From: Stomoxys calcitrans
Taxonomy: Eukaryota; Arthropoda; Insecta; Diptera; Muscidae
Direction: 5' to 3'
NCBI RefSeq assembly: GCF_963082655.1
Contig: NC_081555.1
Coordinates: forward strand, 32,349,266-32,413,265
Length of the DNA: 64,000 nucleotides
Part shown: in pieces, positions 44,441 through 55,408 of the stretch
Layout: every line of letters starts with the position of its first letter
Position numbering within the stretch: position 1 is the stretch's first letter
The notes under the pieces: generated by a model
Seen by the model: only the letters and a program-made list of their open reading frames with translations
What the model was told of the DNA's origin: nothing
Database searches by the model: none
Position numbers and translations under genes: made by a program

Positions 44441-44828
44441 TGTAGCCCACATTCGTCGCCCACACCATTAACTCGGACTTCGTAGCCCCGAAAGGCTTCG
44501 GGTTAACCAAATTTATTCTCACATAACAATGAGTGCAGTCCGATACGCTTAATGATAAGGGGCCCCCTTTTTATAAACGAGTCCGGACGGTGTGCCGCAG
44601 TGCGACACCTCTTTGGAGAGAAGTTTTTTACATGCCATACTACCTCACAAATGTTAGCAGTATAAGGAGGGGAAGACCATCGCTGAACATTTTTTTTCTG
44701 ATGGTCCCGCCAGAATTCGAACCGAGGCGATCAGCGTCATAAGCGGACATGATAACCTCTGAGCCACTGTGGCCTCCAAGACTTCGGGTTAACCAAATTT
44801 ATTGACGGCAGTCCTCTGGCCTTCACTG
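44441..44828 (-). mobile_element. LINE-B RNase H-region fragment split by SINE-1
   Basis: Reverse complement matches LINE-B (CGAAGCCTTTCGGGGC, TTAACCAAATTTATTGACGG region, as at 36480-36580). The two halves overlap by the SINE target-site duplication. Confidence 0.75.
44518..44781 (-). mobile_element. SINE-1 with 22-bp target-site duplication
   Basis: Reverse-oriented SINE from CTCACATAACAATGAG to the head GCCACTGTGGCCTCC. The 22 bases ending in GGTTAACCAAATTTATT occur at 44496-44517 and exactly again at 44782-44803. The SINE's own 3' tail is missing. Confidence 0.92.
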
Positions 44829-44928
44829 CAAATCGTATAGCCAAGTCCGAATGGCATGCCACAGTGTGACACCTCTTTGGGGAGAAGTTTTTTACCTCGC
44901 AAATGTTGGCAGCATTAGGTGGGGAAGG
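44826..44928 (-). mobile_element. SINE-1 body fragment
   Basis: AGTCCGAATGGCATGCC through CTCTTTGGGGAGAAG to GCAGCATTAGG: the middle of SINE-1 without head or tail. Confidence 0.8.
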
Positions 44929-45469
44929 TTAAGTTAAAGTAGCAGCTTGCCATTAGACTCACTTGGACGTTTTCGTCCATTGTGATACCACAGGTACAGA
45001 AGAAGGAAGATGCCTTCTTGTTCCTATCCTACCATTTAGATGGCTTTAAAAAGCTTAACAATTTGCGAACGTTCACATCCACTAAATCAGACAGGTTCTC
45101 AAAGAAATGAGAACCTAAAGTGGAACTCCTTCTGACTGCCAGTGCGGGTCACACACACAGAGGGTGTTCTAGAGCATCTTCTTCTTCGATATCCTCACAG
45201 CTTCTGCAAAAGTCGTTGGTGGCAACCTTCAGTCTGTCCGCATGTTTTCCGATTAGACAATGACCAGCAATGGCGGACACAGTGACTGAGACATCTTTTC
45301 TAGCCAATGACAGAAAAGCAGTAAACTTCTTCAAGTCTAGATGAGGCCAAGTTTTGGAATGCTCACAGCCCCCTCTATGTGACCATCTGTCATTCGGTAC
45401 CCTTCGGGCCTGATCCTGAAGACTTAACTTGCATGTCGCTGAAGGCATACCCAGTTTCCCAGCATTGTA

Positions 45470-46075
45470 AAGGGTGATTTTTTGAGGTTAGGATTTTCAT
45501 GCATTAGTATTTGACAGATCACGTGGGATTTCAGACATGGTGTCAAAGAGAAAGATGCTCAGTATGCTTTGACATTTCATCATGAATAGACTTACTAACG
45601 AGCAACGCTTGCAAATCATTGAATTTTATTACCAAAATCAGTGTTCGGTTCGAAATGTGTTCATTCACCGTAACGTTGCGTCCAACAGCATCTTTGAAAA
45701 AATACGGTCCAATGATTCCACCAGCGTACAAACCACACCAAACAGTGCATTTTTCGAGATGCATGGGCAGTTCTTGAACGGCTTCTGGTTGCTCTTCACT
45801 CCAAATGCGGCAATTTTGCTTATTTACGTAGCCATTCAACCAGAAATGAGCCTCATCGCTGAACAAAATTTGTCAAAATTTGAACACATTTCGAACCGAA
45901 CACTGATTTTGGTAATAAAATTCAATGATTTGCAAGCGTTGCTCGTTAGTAAGTCTATTCATGATGAAATGTCAAAGCATACTGAGCATCTTTCTCTTTG
46001 ACACCATGTCTGAAATCCCACGTGATCTGTCAAATACTAATGCATGAAAATCCTAACCTCAAAAAAATCACCCTT
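45470..46075 (-). mobile_element. Foldback derivative of a Tc1/mariner transposon
   Basis: 606 bp flanked by TA (45468-45469 and 46076-46077). The two ends, 45470-45666 and about 45884-46075, are near-perfect inverted repeats of about 195 bp, and both arms carry the transposase N-terminus (MNRLTNEQRLQIIEFYYQNQ). The centre encodes on the minus strand FSDEAHFWLNGYVNKQNCR and VWCGLYAGGIIGPYFF, the block around the second catalytic Asp of Tc1/mariner transposases. The helix-turn-helix and first catalytic region are missing, so it cannot encode a transposase. Confidence 0.92.
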
Positions 46076-47283
46076 TATAAGGTAGTTTCTAGTCTCGCAA
46101 GCTCGTCCGCTTTACAATGAACTGGGATATGTCTGTGGCCCGGCACCCAGAACAGGTGAATGCTGAACGGTTCAGCCATCTCGTTGAGATATCTGCGACA
46201 GTCCTGGTGGTTAAATCTACAGGGATTTAATGGCTGTCTGAGAAGATATTTATGCCAATTGTCGTTATGACATTATATCTGAGCCATTCCACCACTTCCT
46301 TAATTGCAAGGATCTCCGCCTGAAACAGACATCAGTGCTCAGGTAACCTTTTCGAAATGACATTTCTAGATCTTTAGAGTACACCCCAAAACCCACCTGG
46401 TCGTTTAGTTTGGAACCATTCGTATAGAAGTCTATGTAACTTCTGTTACCAGGCATATCGTAGTTCCAATCGGTTCTATCAGGAATATTGGTACAGTAAT
46501 TGTTATAAAAAGCGGCTCAGGTAGCGTGTAATCCACACTGCCTGGAACATTGGATATTGTATTAAGGATAACACAGTGTCCGTAGCCGTCACATGACCAA
46601 TGAGAAAGCTCCCTTAACCTCACGGCAGTGGTCGCTGCAATTTGTCCAACCACAATGTCCAGAGGTTCAAGATGTAGCATTAAATTCAGTGCATCAGATG
46701 TTTTCGTCCTCAGTGCAGCAGTGATGCACAAACAAGCCATTCTTTGGATCAGGATCAGTAGGCGGACTTTTAAACGCCGTCCACCAGACCACAACTCCAT
46801 ATGAAAATATGGTTATAACAAGAACAACAACAACCACATAGCATTATAGGTCTGACATCTGCAGGTGCAGTTGTATAGGGCAAGAGTTGACTTTCAGGCC
46901 CTTTCCAAAATGTTGTCCTTGTCCAGCAAAACACCCAGGTATTTTGCGCTTTCTGTAAATGGAACATTCTCTCCTCCCAAGGAGGCAGGTGGCACTGTAG
47001 GTAATTTGCATCTCTTGCTGAAAATAACTACTTCTATCTAGCACGAATATATCTCTAAGAGTGCATGGAAACTTTATTCTAACCGCACTTGCCACGTCAT
47101 CAGCATACACATTTTTCTTCCAGAGACGATAATATAAAGTTAATGGCTATATTCCAAAGTAGAGAAGACAGTAAACCTCCCTGAGGGGTTCCTCTGCTGA
47201 CCCATCTTTTTAGATCCACAGATCCCAAGCCTGCCGCAATGCATCTTTTAGTAAGCAAGTTATTAATAAACCTAGATGCCTAG

Positions 47284-47360
47284 GAGGCTGCACTCATTGA
47301 TATGTGAGAAGATTGCACCTGTTCCTTAGTGGAATGTTCATAGCCAAAATTTGCATTTGA
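47284..47360 (+). mobile_element. SINE-1, 77-bp 3' remnant with 10-bp target-site duplication
   Basis: Only the last 77 bp (CTGCACTCATTGATATGTG to TTGCATTTGA). AGATGCCTAG at 47274-47283 and 47361-47370 are exact duplicates, so this is a genuine 5'-truncated insertion in LINE-A. Confidence 0.92.
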
Positions 47361-48495
47361 AGATGCCTAGAAACTCCAACTGCTTCATGATTGACGTCGG
47401 TTTTATATTATTGAAAGCACCATCCATGTCAAGAAATGCTAACATTGTATGTTCCTTGACAGCGAGAGAACACTCTATGTAGCCGACTAGGTCGTGAAGG
47501 GTTGTTTCAGTGGATTTGACCTTACTGTATGCATGCTGCTGCCGTGACAGGCGATCTCCAGGGATCTTTGCCCTAAAATATGTCTCTATCAACTTCTTAA
47601 TATTCTTCAGCATAAAGAATGCCAGACTAATAGGATGTAATATTTCGCCTTCGTGTGGTAAGGTTTTTTTGCTTTCGAACGTGTCTTTCCATCCCACAGT
47701 TATATATGACATGTTTATACAAGCAGAGTCATCCGGTGACACATCATCGGTGCCTGGCGACTTAAAGGAATCGAACTTTTTATCACCCAAAGGATTTTCG
47801 GCTCAGACACAATTTTCCTAATAAGCTTTGACGAATGTATACCAGTGACAACGTCTTCTGCCACCACGTTGTCCGTTGAAGAATTTCCCGGAAAATGTGT
47901 ATCAACGAGTAGTTCAAGTGTTTCCTCACTAGACAATGTCCATACATTGTCTGACTTCTGGATACACCCCACCGTAATAGGTCTCGAGGCCTCGAATGTC
48001 AGTTCTATCCCTTCCAGCATCCTGCGCATTCGCGCGATTGCGCTGCCGGTACACACTACTCTGTCTCCTCCGTCGTGCGCCGGATCGCTTTCTCGGTCTG
48101 CTTGTGACCCATCGCTCATTTCTGCCGTCATCCCGCTATCCTCATCTCTCGATTTAGCTGCGATGATTGTTTCGTTGACAATCTCACTGTCTGAATCGGA
48201 AACTCCACCTTTACTTAAAGGCTGGGGACGAACTGTGCATCCCTCTGGTTTATCCGTCGCCTTCGCTTAAAGCATTACTCTCGACTGCAGGTGCCAAGGC
48301 ACCCACACATATAAGAGGGCAGGATAACATGCTACGGTTTGATGCCACCACCGCAGCTGTTGGGTCTTTGGGGTCCATTTTGAGCCTACTCCCGAAAGGC
48401 TTTGACATTTTATGTAATAGATACCTATTTCGAGATACAGATTTTTTTCTTCGAAGAGCGAAATGAAAACACGTCCGCTCCACTCAACGGTTACT

Positions 48496-48896
48496 TAACC
48501 AATCAAGGCAAATATTTACGAAAAATTTAAAAAGGAGGGGTATCGCCCTCTATCATATTAGCTTATCGTGGGAAGTAATCTTTCAAAAAGCCAATATATG
48601 AGTCTGTTAACCTCTTCTTTCATAAGCAGCTAAGTTTTACTTGGTATTTTTTGAAAAAAAAAAAAAATTGTTTATATATCACATTGTCATTAGGAAGCAA
48701 CCCGCATCCGCTTATCTGCAGTCCAAAGGTGTTACTTGCAGATTTCACTTTAATTATAACAAGAACAATCATGTGTTTTTATTACCCTCCCCCTCCTTAG
48801 GTACATCTATACTACCCCTCATACTAGCCTTATGTACAAAAAACAAACCCGTAAATAATCACTCATACAACATTTAAATGTTTACCATTTCTTAAG
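48496..48896. other. Intronic sequence with strong unused acceptor
   Basis: A pyrimidine-rich acceptor CCCTCCCCCTCCTTAG ends at 48800, but the following frame meets a stop at 48856. A-run at 48654-48668. Confidence 0.4.
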
Positions 48897-49389
48897 ATCT
48901 CCCTCCTCTTCGTCGACAACATTTTCTAAGAGCACAGGAGGAAATAAATTTCCTACCACATATCGCAAACGTATTAAGGACAGCAGTCTGACAACGCGCC
49001 ACACAAATACCCTCAAGAATTATACGGAGAGAGATCGTCTGACACTGTCGGATCATTCAGCACTCGATTATACGAATCAACGTCATGTCACATTGCTGCT
49101 GAATAGTCCGTCTTCGGAAATCCTAAACAGTCTTGCCCATTCGGTAACCAGCAGTTCACTTAAGCACAGTCAGCCGGAGAACACAAGCGATATTCTCAGA
49201 AGGGACAGTAGTAGAGATGCAGCAGCAACGGCCAATGCAAATGGTACTAGTCCCAATCAAAAGTGGAAAAGTGTTCGAGCTGTTATGGCCTATTATTGTT
49301 CATTGAGACGCATTAAGAGGAACGGTCCATTTAAATTGACTTACAATTTCGTACACTTAACTTCCTATCCAAAAAAAAAAAAAAACTAA
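48897..49389 (+). CDS. Candidate alternative terminal exon of the unrecognised gene
   Basis: After TTTACCATTTCTTAAG at 48896 the frame is open for 164 codons to a TAA at 49387-49389. It begins SPSSSSTTFSKSTGGNKFPT and includes YTERDRLTLSDHSALDYTN, LLNSPSSEILNSLAHSVTSS and QKWKSVRAVMAYYCSLRRIK. The start phase needs two bases from upstream, exactly what exon 43006-43208 leaves. Codon choice and lack of stops look coding. No in-phase donor was found, so it probably ends the protein here, or it is a retro-copied piece. Product not recognised. Confidence 0.55.
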
Positions 49390-49504
49390 AAAACTAAATA
49401 TTCGTATCTATTCAATCATTAATACTCGTATCTGTCTCAAATATCAGCTTAGTTCTCCAAATGATAACGAACTTTCCTATAAAACATTTATACATAGACC
49501 CATT

Positions 49505-49545
<41 letters not shown>

Positions 49546-50599
49546 ATACAGAACATTATAGTCCATATCTCGATTTTGAAGGACACTTGGCTTGAGTCAA
49601 AATCATTTGATTTTCGTTCAGGCATGTGGTCTCTCGAAATCCTGATCTTGCCTGTAATACACCTGCATTCAAGAACTTCTCTACCACTCCTCTACTTGTA
49701 GTACATATGAATATTTTCTCGTACATTATTTTTTTTTCCTATTTGATGTGATGAATGCCGTCCTACTAATAATTAAAAAAAAATAATTTTGTATGTATTC
49801 ATTAATTCATGTTCGGATGCTCAATTTGATCGATCTTCCCCAGCCACAACACCATTGCCAGTTGTATTGAAGATAGTGATTCGTTGAATATGACCCTTCA
49901 TAGGCATCAGAATCGAGAACAATCTCCGGTATCACTTTCGTCCTAGAAGCTCTTCAAATATTTCAAACCATTAAACACCTCATCCTCAGTAAGAAAAATC
50001 TATTGAAAATAATTCAACCTATCAACGTTAGAAGCTTTATTACGAAATTTGGAAGACAACCCAGTGTAGTTGCGAATATATCGCATATCTCGTAATCCTC
50101 AGATTCACCTCAAGCAAGCCTAATAAAACTAGGGAATAATTTTTTTTTTAATTTACCAACTTATTAAAGGTACTGGAATTACAGTATAGAAAAATCCTAA
50201 TTATTGCAAGATAAACCGCATTGCATCTCATGCTCTCAATACAGGTTAGCTGACCCGAAGTGTTAACAATTTCAATATTGCAGATATTTTTATTGATTCA
50301 AATGAGAAAAATGTGTGGAAGTAATCTAAATTTCAGAAACCATTCATTTTTGTGCTATATGACCACTATATGCCTTGACTATTCTTCTGAGTCGGTCAAA
50401 AAACGAATAGGAACCTGCAGCACATATGTAATCTGGCGCATTCAGCGCATTCATACTGGGATATTTTTCTAGTTCTTACATTGTTCTCTAATAAGGCCCA
50501 AATAGAAAAAATCCATAGGATTGTCACGAAATGATGTGCGGCTACTGAAATGACCGAGAACACCATTTTGAATAGAATAAAGATATTTGTTCCAGTTAA
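49390..50599. other. Intronic AT-rich sequence with a (CA)n run
   Basis: (CA)n of about 18 repeats at 49507-49542. No gene recognised. Confidence 0.5.
49507..49542. repeat. (CA)n microsatellite
   Basis: Uninterrupted CA dinucleotides. Confidence 0.95.
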
Positions 50600-50857
50600 G
50601 ACTCTAAGTTAGGATAGGTTGGGTTTAAGTGTTGGTGTGCCGTCAGACTCACTTCCGTCCATTGTCATGCCACAGGAACAGAAGAAGGAAGATGCCTTCT
50701 AGTTTCTATTGTTGAACAATCCAGATCTCTTTTAAAACCCAACAACTTGCGAATGTTCACATCCGCTAAATCAGAGAGGTTCTCAAAGAAATGAGAACCT
50801 AAAGTGAAACTCCTTCTGACTGCCAGTGCGGGTCACACACACAGAAGGTGTTCTATT

Positions 50858-51094
50858 TTGGGTTGCCCAAAAAGTAATTTCGGATTTTTTAAAAGAAAAT
50901 AAATGCATTTTTAATAAAACTTAGAATAAACTTTAATCAAATATACTTTTTTTACACTTTTTTTCTAAAGCAAGCTAAAAGTAACAATTGATAACTGACA
51001 GAAGAAAGAATGCAATTACAGAGTCACAAGCTGTGAAAAAATTTGTCAACATCGACTATATGAAAAATCCGCAATTACTTTTTGGGCAACCCAA
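50858..51094 (+). mobile_element. Mariner-type MITE, plus orientation
   Basis: Complete copy. Right flank TA, left side TA followed by two extra T. Inserted in the LINE-A 3' region between TGTTCTA and ATCTCTTCTCC. Confidence 0.92.
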
Positions 51095-51499
51095 TATAAT
51101 CTCTTCTCCTTCGATGTCCTCACAGCTTCTGCAAAAGTCGTTACTGGCAACCTTCAGTCATGACAGTGGGCTGTCAGGATCATCTATCATGCGTTGTCCT
51201 TCGGGCCTGGTCCTGAAAACTTAGCTTATATATCGCTAGAGGCATGCCCACACATTCCAGTTTCCCTGGAATGTGTAGGGTATTTTCTAGTCTCGCAAGC
51301 TCGTCCGCTTTACTATTCCCTGGGATATCATTGTGGCCTGACAACCATTTTGTCTAACCACAATGTCCAGAGGGATTAGATGTAGCATTAATTTCAGTTC
51401 ATCAGATGGTGTCGTCCTCGTTGCGGCTGTGAGGCAAAAAAGAGCTATCCTTTGGAACGGGTTGAGAGGGCTTTTGAAGCGCCGTCCACCAGACCACAA

Positions 51500-52930
51500 C
51501 AGCATACAGCATTATAGGTCTGACAACTGCAGTATATACACAGACCACAATGTGCTGTCTAAACAACCAACTTTAGCCAATGGCTCTCTTGTGGTTGTAT
51601 AGGGCAAGAGTTTCCCTTCTCGCCCTTTTCAAAATGTTGGATTTGAAATTCAATTTCCTGTCCAGCAAAACACCCAGGTCTAATGCGCATTCTGCAAATG
51701 GAACATTTTCTCCTCCCAAGGAGACAAGTGCCACATTAGGTAACATGTATCTCCTGCTGAAAAGACGCATAATTAAATTCAGTGCATCATGTGGTGTCGT
51801 CCTCAGTGCGGCTTTGATATACAAACAAGACGTCCTTTAAATCCGGTTTCTTTTGAACAGTAGATGGACTTTTGAAGCGGCGTCCACCATACCACAACAC
51901 CATATAGCATTATAGGTCTGACAACTGCAGTATATACACAGAGCACAATGTGCTGTCTAAACATCCAACTTTTGCCATTGGCTCTCTTGCGGGTGTATAG
52001 GCCCAAATGTTGGATTTGAAATTCAATTTCCTGTCCAGCAAAACACCCAGGTCTAATGCGCATTCTGCAAATGGAACATTCTCTCCTCCCAAGGAGACAA
52101 GTGCCACTTTAGGTAACATGTATCTCCTGCTGAAAAGACGCAAAATTAAATTCAGTGCATCACATCGTGTCGTCCGCAGTGCGGCTGTGATGCACAAACA
52201 AGACATCCTTGGGATCCGGTTGACTATTGAACAGTAGATGAACTTTTGAAGCGCCGTCCACCATACCACAACACCATATAGGTCTGACAACTGCAGTATA
52301 TATACAGAGTACAATGTGCTGTCTATACATCCAATTTTAGCCAATGGCTCTCTTGCGGGTGTATAGGGCAAGAGTTGCCTTTCTTGCCCTTTCCAAAATA
52401 TTGATTTTGAAATTAAATTTCCTGTCCAGCAAAACACCCAGGTCTAATGCGCATTCTGCAAGTGGAACATTCTCTCCTCCCAAGGAGACAAGTGCCACTT
52501 TAGGTAACTTGTATCTCCTGCTGAAAAAAAGCAGAAATAAATTCATTGCATCACATGGTGTCGTCCTCAGTGGATCCGGTTGACTATTGAACAGTAGATG
52601 AACTTTTGAAGTGCCGTCCACCATACCAAAACACCATATAGCATTATAGGTCTGACAACTGCAGTGTATACACAGAGCACAATGTGCTGTCTAAACATCC
52701 AACTTTTGCCATTGGCTCTCTTGCAGGTGTATAGGGCAAGAGTTGCCCTTCTCGCCCTTTCCAAAATGTTGGATTTGAAAATCAATTTCCTGTCCAGCAA
52801 AACACCCAGGTATTTTGCGCATTCTGCAAATGGAACATTCTCTCCTCCCAAGGAGACGGGTGCCACTATAGATAACTTGTATCTCCTGCTGAAAAGAACT
52901 AATTCTGTCTTTCACGGGTTTACTTCTAGA
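51500..52930 (-). repeat. Four tandem copies (366-398 bp) of a LINE-A reverse-transcriptase block
   Basis: The anchor GCTGTCTA(A/T)ACA(A/T)CCAA at 51554, 51952, 52318 and 52686 gives spacings of 398, 366 and 368 bp. Each unit carries the CTGTCCAGCAAAACACCCAG and CTCCTCCCAAGGAGAC stretches. Copies differ by indels and substitutions. Confidence 0.92.
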
Positions 52931-52999
52931 CCACTTTCGGAAGCCCATCGGTGTCGCACGTAGAACTTCCTGAAGTATATCTCTAAGAGTGCTGGGAAC

Positions 53000-53720
53000 T
53001 ATCCCCTAACCGCAATTGCCACGTCAAGCTCTTAAAGAGCGTGTTGGTTTGGCGGGTAAGACTTATCATTTGACTGACCCGGTTGAAAAGGCTAACCAAT
53101 TGGCTGATATATTTCATGGAGATAATTTCGACACTAGCTTTTGCTCGTGCAACCATGCTTACCGTGTTGGTAGGTTGTGAACGTTCAGCCGATTTTGGGA
53201 TCTTTAGATGAAGCGAACAACCCTGCGAAATTCTCACTCTCAAAGATTATGGAGAGCCTGGTTAATCCACATCTGGGAGGTATTTAAAGTCTAATGAGCT
53301 TTATGGTATTTATGGCTTCATGGCATTTATGGCAGAAATCTGGAGCACCAGTTTGGTGAGAGTTAGGTCGGGATCTGCCCTTTCCCCTTCTCTATTTCTT
53401 ATTTTCACCAATGATCTGTTGAGTCAGACATCGAATCCAAACTACTCATTTGCGGATGACAGTAATCTGTGTCACTCATACTCATTCGACCATATGCGGA
53501 GTCTTCGAGAAATTTGCCTGGATTTGCTGGCCATTTCTGTGTGGGATCGAATGATAGAGTAGATTTTAAAGCACGGTAGACTCAAACGATTCACTGATCC
53601 ATTAGCATCATCTCTATCTATCGAAGGTATAAATATCGAGCAATCAGAAGCTTTTGATGTTTTGATCATGTACGTTGGGCTAAATACGTATTCGAAGTGT
53701 TGAAAGAAGCATTTAAGTGT
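53000..53720 (+). mobile_element. Reverse-transcriptase fragment of a fourth LINE family
   Basis: Plus strand 53375-53475: SALSPSLFLIFTNDLLSQTS and SFADDSNLCHSYSFD. FADD is the catalytic Asp pair of the reverse transcriptase and LSP...L...NDLL the preceding block. Similar to insect CR1/jockey-type proteins. Preceding sequence is probably the same element in broken frames. Confidence 0.75.
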
Positions 53721-53792
53721 GAAGGGTTCATTACCGGTTGAAGATCTTCTTTACTTCTTTTGATCATCTTAATATCTACACCAAAAATTTAA

Positions 53793-53905
53793 AATTTGCC
53801 ATTGAATATTCCACTAAGGAACAGGAGCAAACTTCTCACACATCAATGAGTGCTGTCCGATTTAAATTTTAGCTCAATGATAAGGGACCTCCATTTTATA
53901 GCTAT
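53793..53905 (-). mobile_element. SINE-1 3' fragment
   Basis: AAATTTGCCATTGAATATTCC through AACTTCTCACACATCAATG to CCATTTTATAGC: tail half of SINE-1 in reverse. Confidence 0.85.
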
Positions 53906-55170
53906 TTATACCTATCACTATAACATCCAAAGATTTTAGACAAATGTCACCAGACACTTTCCATTCCATTCGCCAACGCAATGCACCGCATTCATACAGA
54001 CATCCTTTGCGGGTTGTTTGAAAAAAAAGGAAGGGAGAACGGTTATTGGTGGTCACAGCTGTACACTTCTGGCGGCTGTTCATAGACTCAAATTCTCTTA
54101 CTTGCGCTCGGTAAGAAAGTGCCCAATTGGGAAATTTTCTCTTCAGAAATCAGGATGTTCGAAAATTTACCACGATTTCATTTTTCGTTGCATCCTTTCA
54201 CAGTTAATTATCAGATCTTTAGCCTTTTGAATGCAATGCACTCGCCGAACCATTTGAGGTATAGTTGCAGTTTTTGTTGCACCACCATCATGGCCTTTGA
54301 CAACTCTTCAACTATCATTATAATGATTTATGTATGGTGCGTAACACAAACATTTTGTTCACTTTGAGGTGGCATTTGACAACTCTTCAACTATCATTAT
54401 AATGATTTATATATGGTGCGTAACACAAACATTTTGTTCACTTTGAGGTGTTTGAGTTCGGCAGCAAAAGCTGGTTGTGATTTTCATGCCAATGCATTTA
54501 GATGATTCTTTGAAATAATAATGCGAATATGGGAAACATTGACGAGAAACTCATTTTCATCCATTTTGAAGAAATTAAAAACAAAAATCGTATAGGATGA
54601 CTTTCTTCTGTATATGTGAAGTCTTTTTCCATAGACCCCTGAAAGAGTTCAAAAAGTAACTCATAGACTTACACATTTGGCAGATGGTGTTTCTCTACAT
54701 CTATTGGCTGCGGCTACTCTGTGGTATTGATTGATCAAATTAGCGTATTAAAGTACTTTGAATACTATATTTTACAAATTCTAGATGGTAAGTCAAATCG
54801 GTAATGGCAACCGGTTCTTCTTCAAAGAAGTAAAATTGTAACGTTGTGTTACTAAGATTTTCAAAATTTAACGTTGCAAATTCCCAATAACTTTTCGGTT
54901 ATTTGGTGTAAATGTTATGTTGTCTTTTATGATTAGTATATAAACTAATCGGCATATACAGAAACTCGCAATATATACAGGATTTTACCACCATATTCTT
55001 CATTTGGATAACTAGTCAACTCAAAGTTCGATCGCTATGCGAAATTTTACTTCCCAAAGAATAAAATACAAACAAACCTAATACGAGAATTACCAAAAAT
55101 CGTATGCCTTAACACATGATCCGTAGGACACAGATCCTACATATGACAGATCCTACATATGCTATTAATT
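53906..55170. other. Intronic sequence
   Basis: No gene or transposon recognised apart from the local duplication at 54296-54452. Confidence 0.45.
54296..54452. repeat. 79-bp tandem duplication
   Basis: TTTGACAACTCTTCAACTAT ... CACTTTGAGGTGG at 54296-54374 is repeated from 54375 with a single-base difference (TATGTATGG versus TATATATGG). Confidence 0.93.
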
Positions 55171-55172
55171 TA

Positions 55173-55408
55173 TTGGGTTGCCCAAAAAGTAATTGCAGAT
55201 TTTTCATATAGTCGGCGTTGACAAATTTTTTCACAGCTTGTGACTTTGTAATTGCATTCTTTCTTCTGTCAGTTATCAGCTGTTACTTTTAGCTTGTTTT
55301 AGAAAAAAAAGGGTAAAAAAAGTATATTTGATTAAAGTTCATTCTAAGTTTTATTAAAAATGCATTTACTTTCTTTTAAAAAACCGCAATTACTTTTTGG
55401 GCAACCAA
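55173..55408 (-). mobile_element. Mariner-type MITE, minus orientation
   Basis: Complete copy, TA at 55171-55172 and 55409-55410, one base lost in each of two TIR positions. Confidence 0.92.

Larger units (their letters stand above)
44930..48495 (-). mobile_element. LINE-A long copy, with mariner and SINE insertions
   Basis: Minus strand, 5' to 3': ORF1 start at 48483-48250 and continuing to 47980; a deletion joins it to the pre-RT segment (48000-47715, SEETLELLVDTHFPGN); RT at 47790-47338 (FKSPGTDDVSPDD and MLAFLDMDGAFNNI, a clear RT block) and 47110-46432; RNase H start at 46456 (YIDFYTNGSKLNDQVGFGVY); C-terminal zinc-type region and tail at 45448-44930. No intact ORF. Confidence 0.88.
50600..52990 (-). 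mobile_element. LINE-A 3' end with expanded reverse-transcriptase region
   Basis: Minus strand: C-terminal reverse-transcriptase sequence in tandem copies (52948-51573), then the RNase H junction region (51290-51240) and C-terminus and tail (51180-50600). A MITE interrupts the tail. Typical peptide: VSLGGENVPFAECALDLGVL followed by DRKLNFKSNI and VRPIMLYGVVVWW. Confidence 0.88.
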
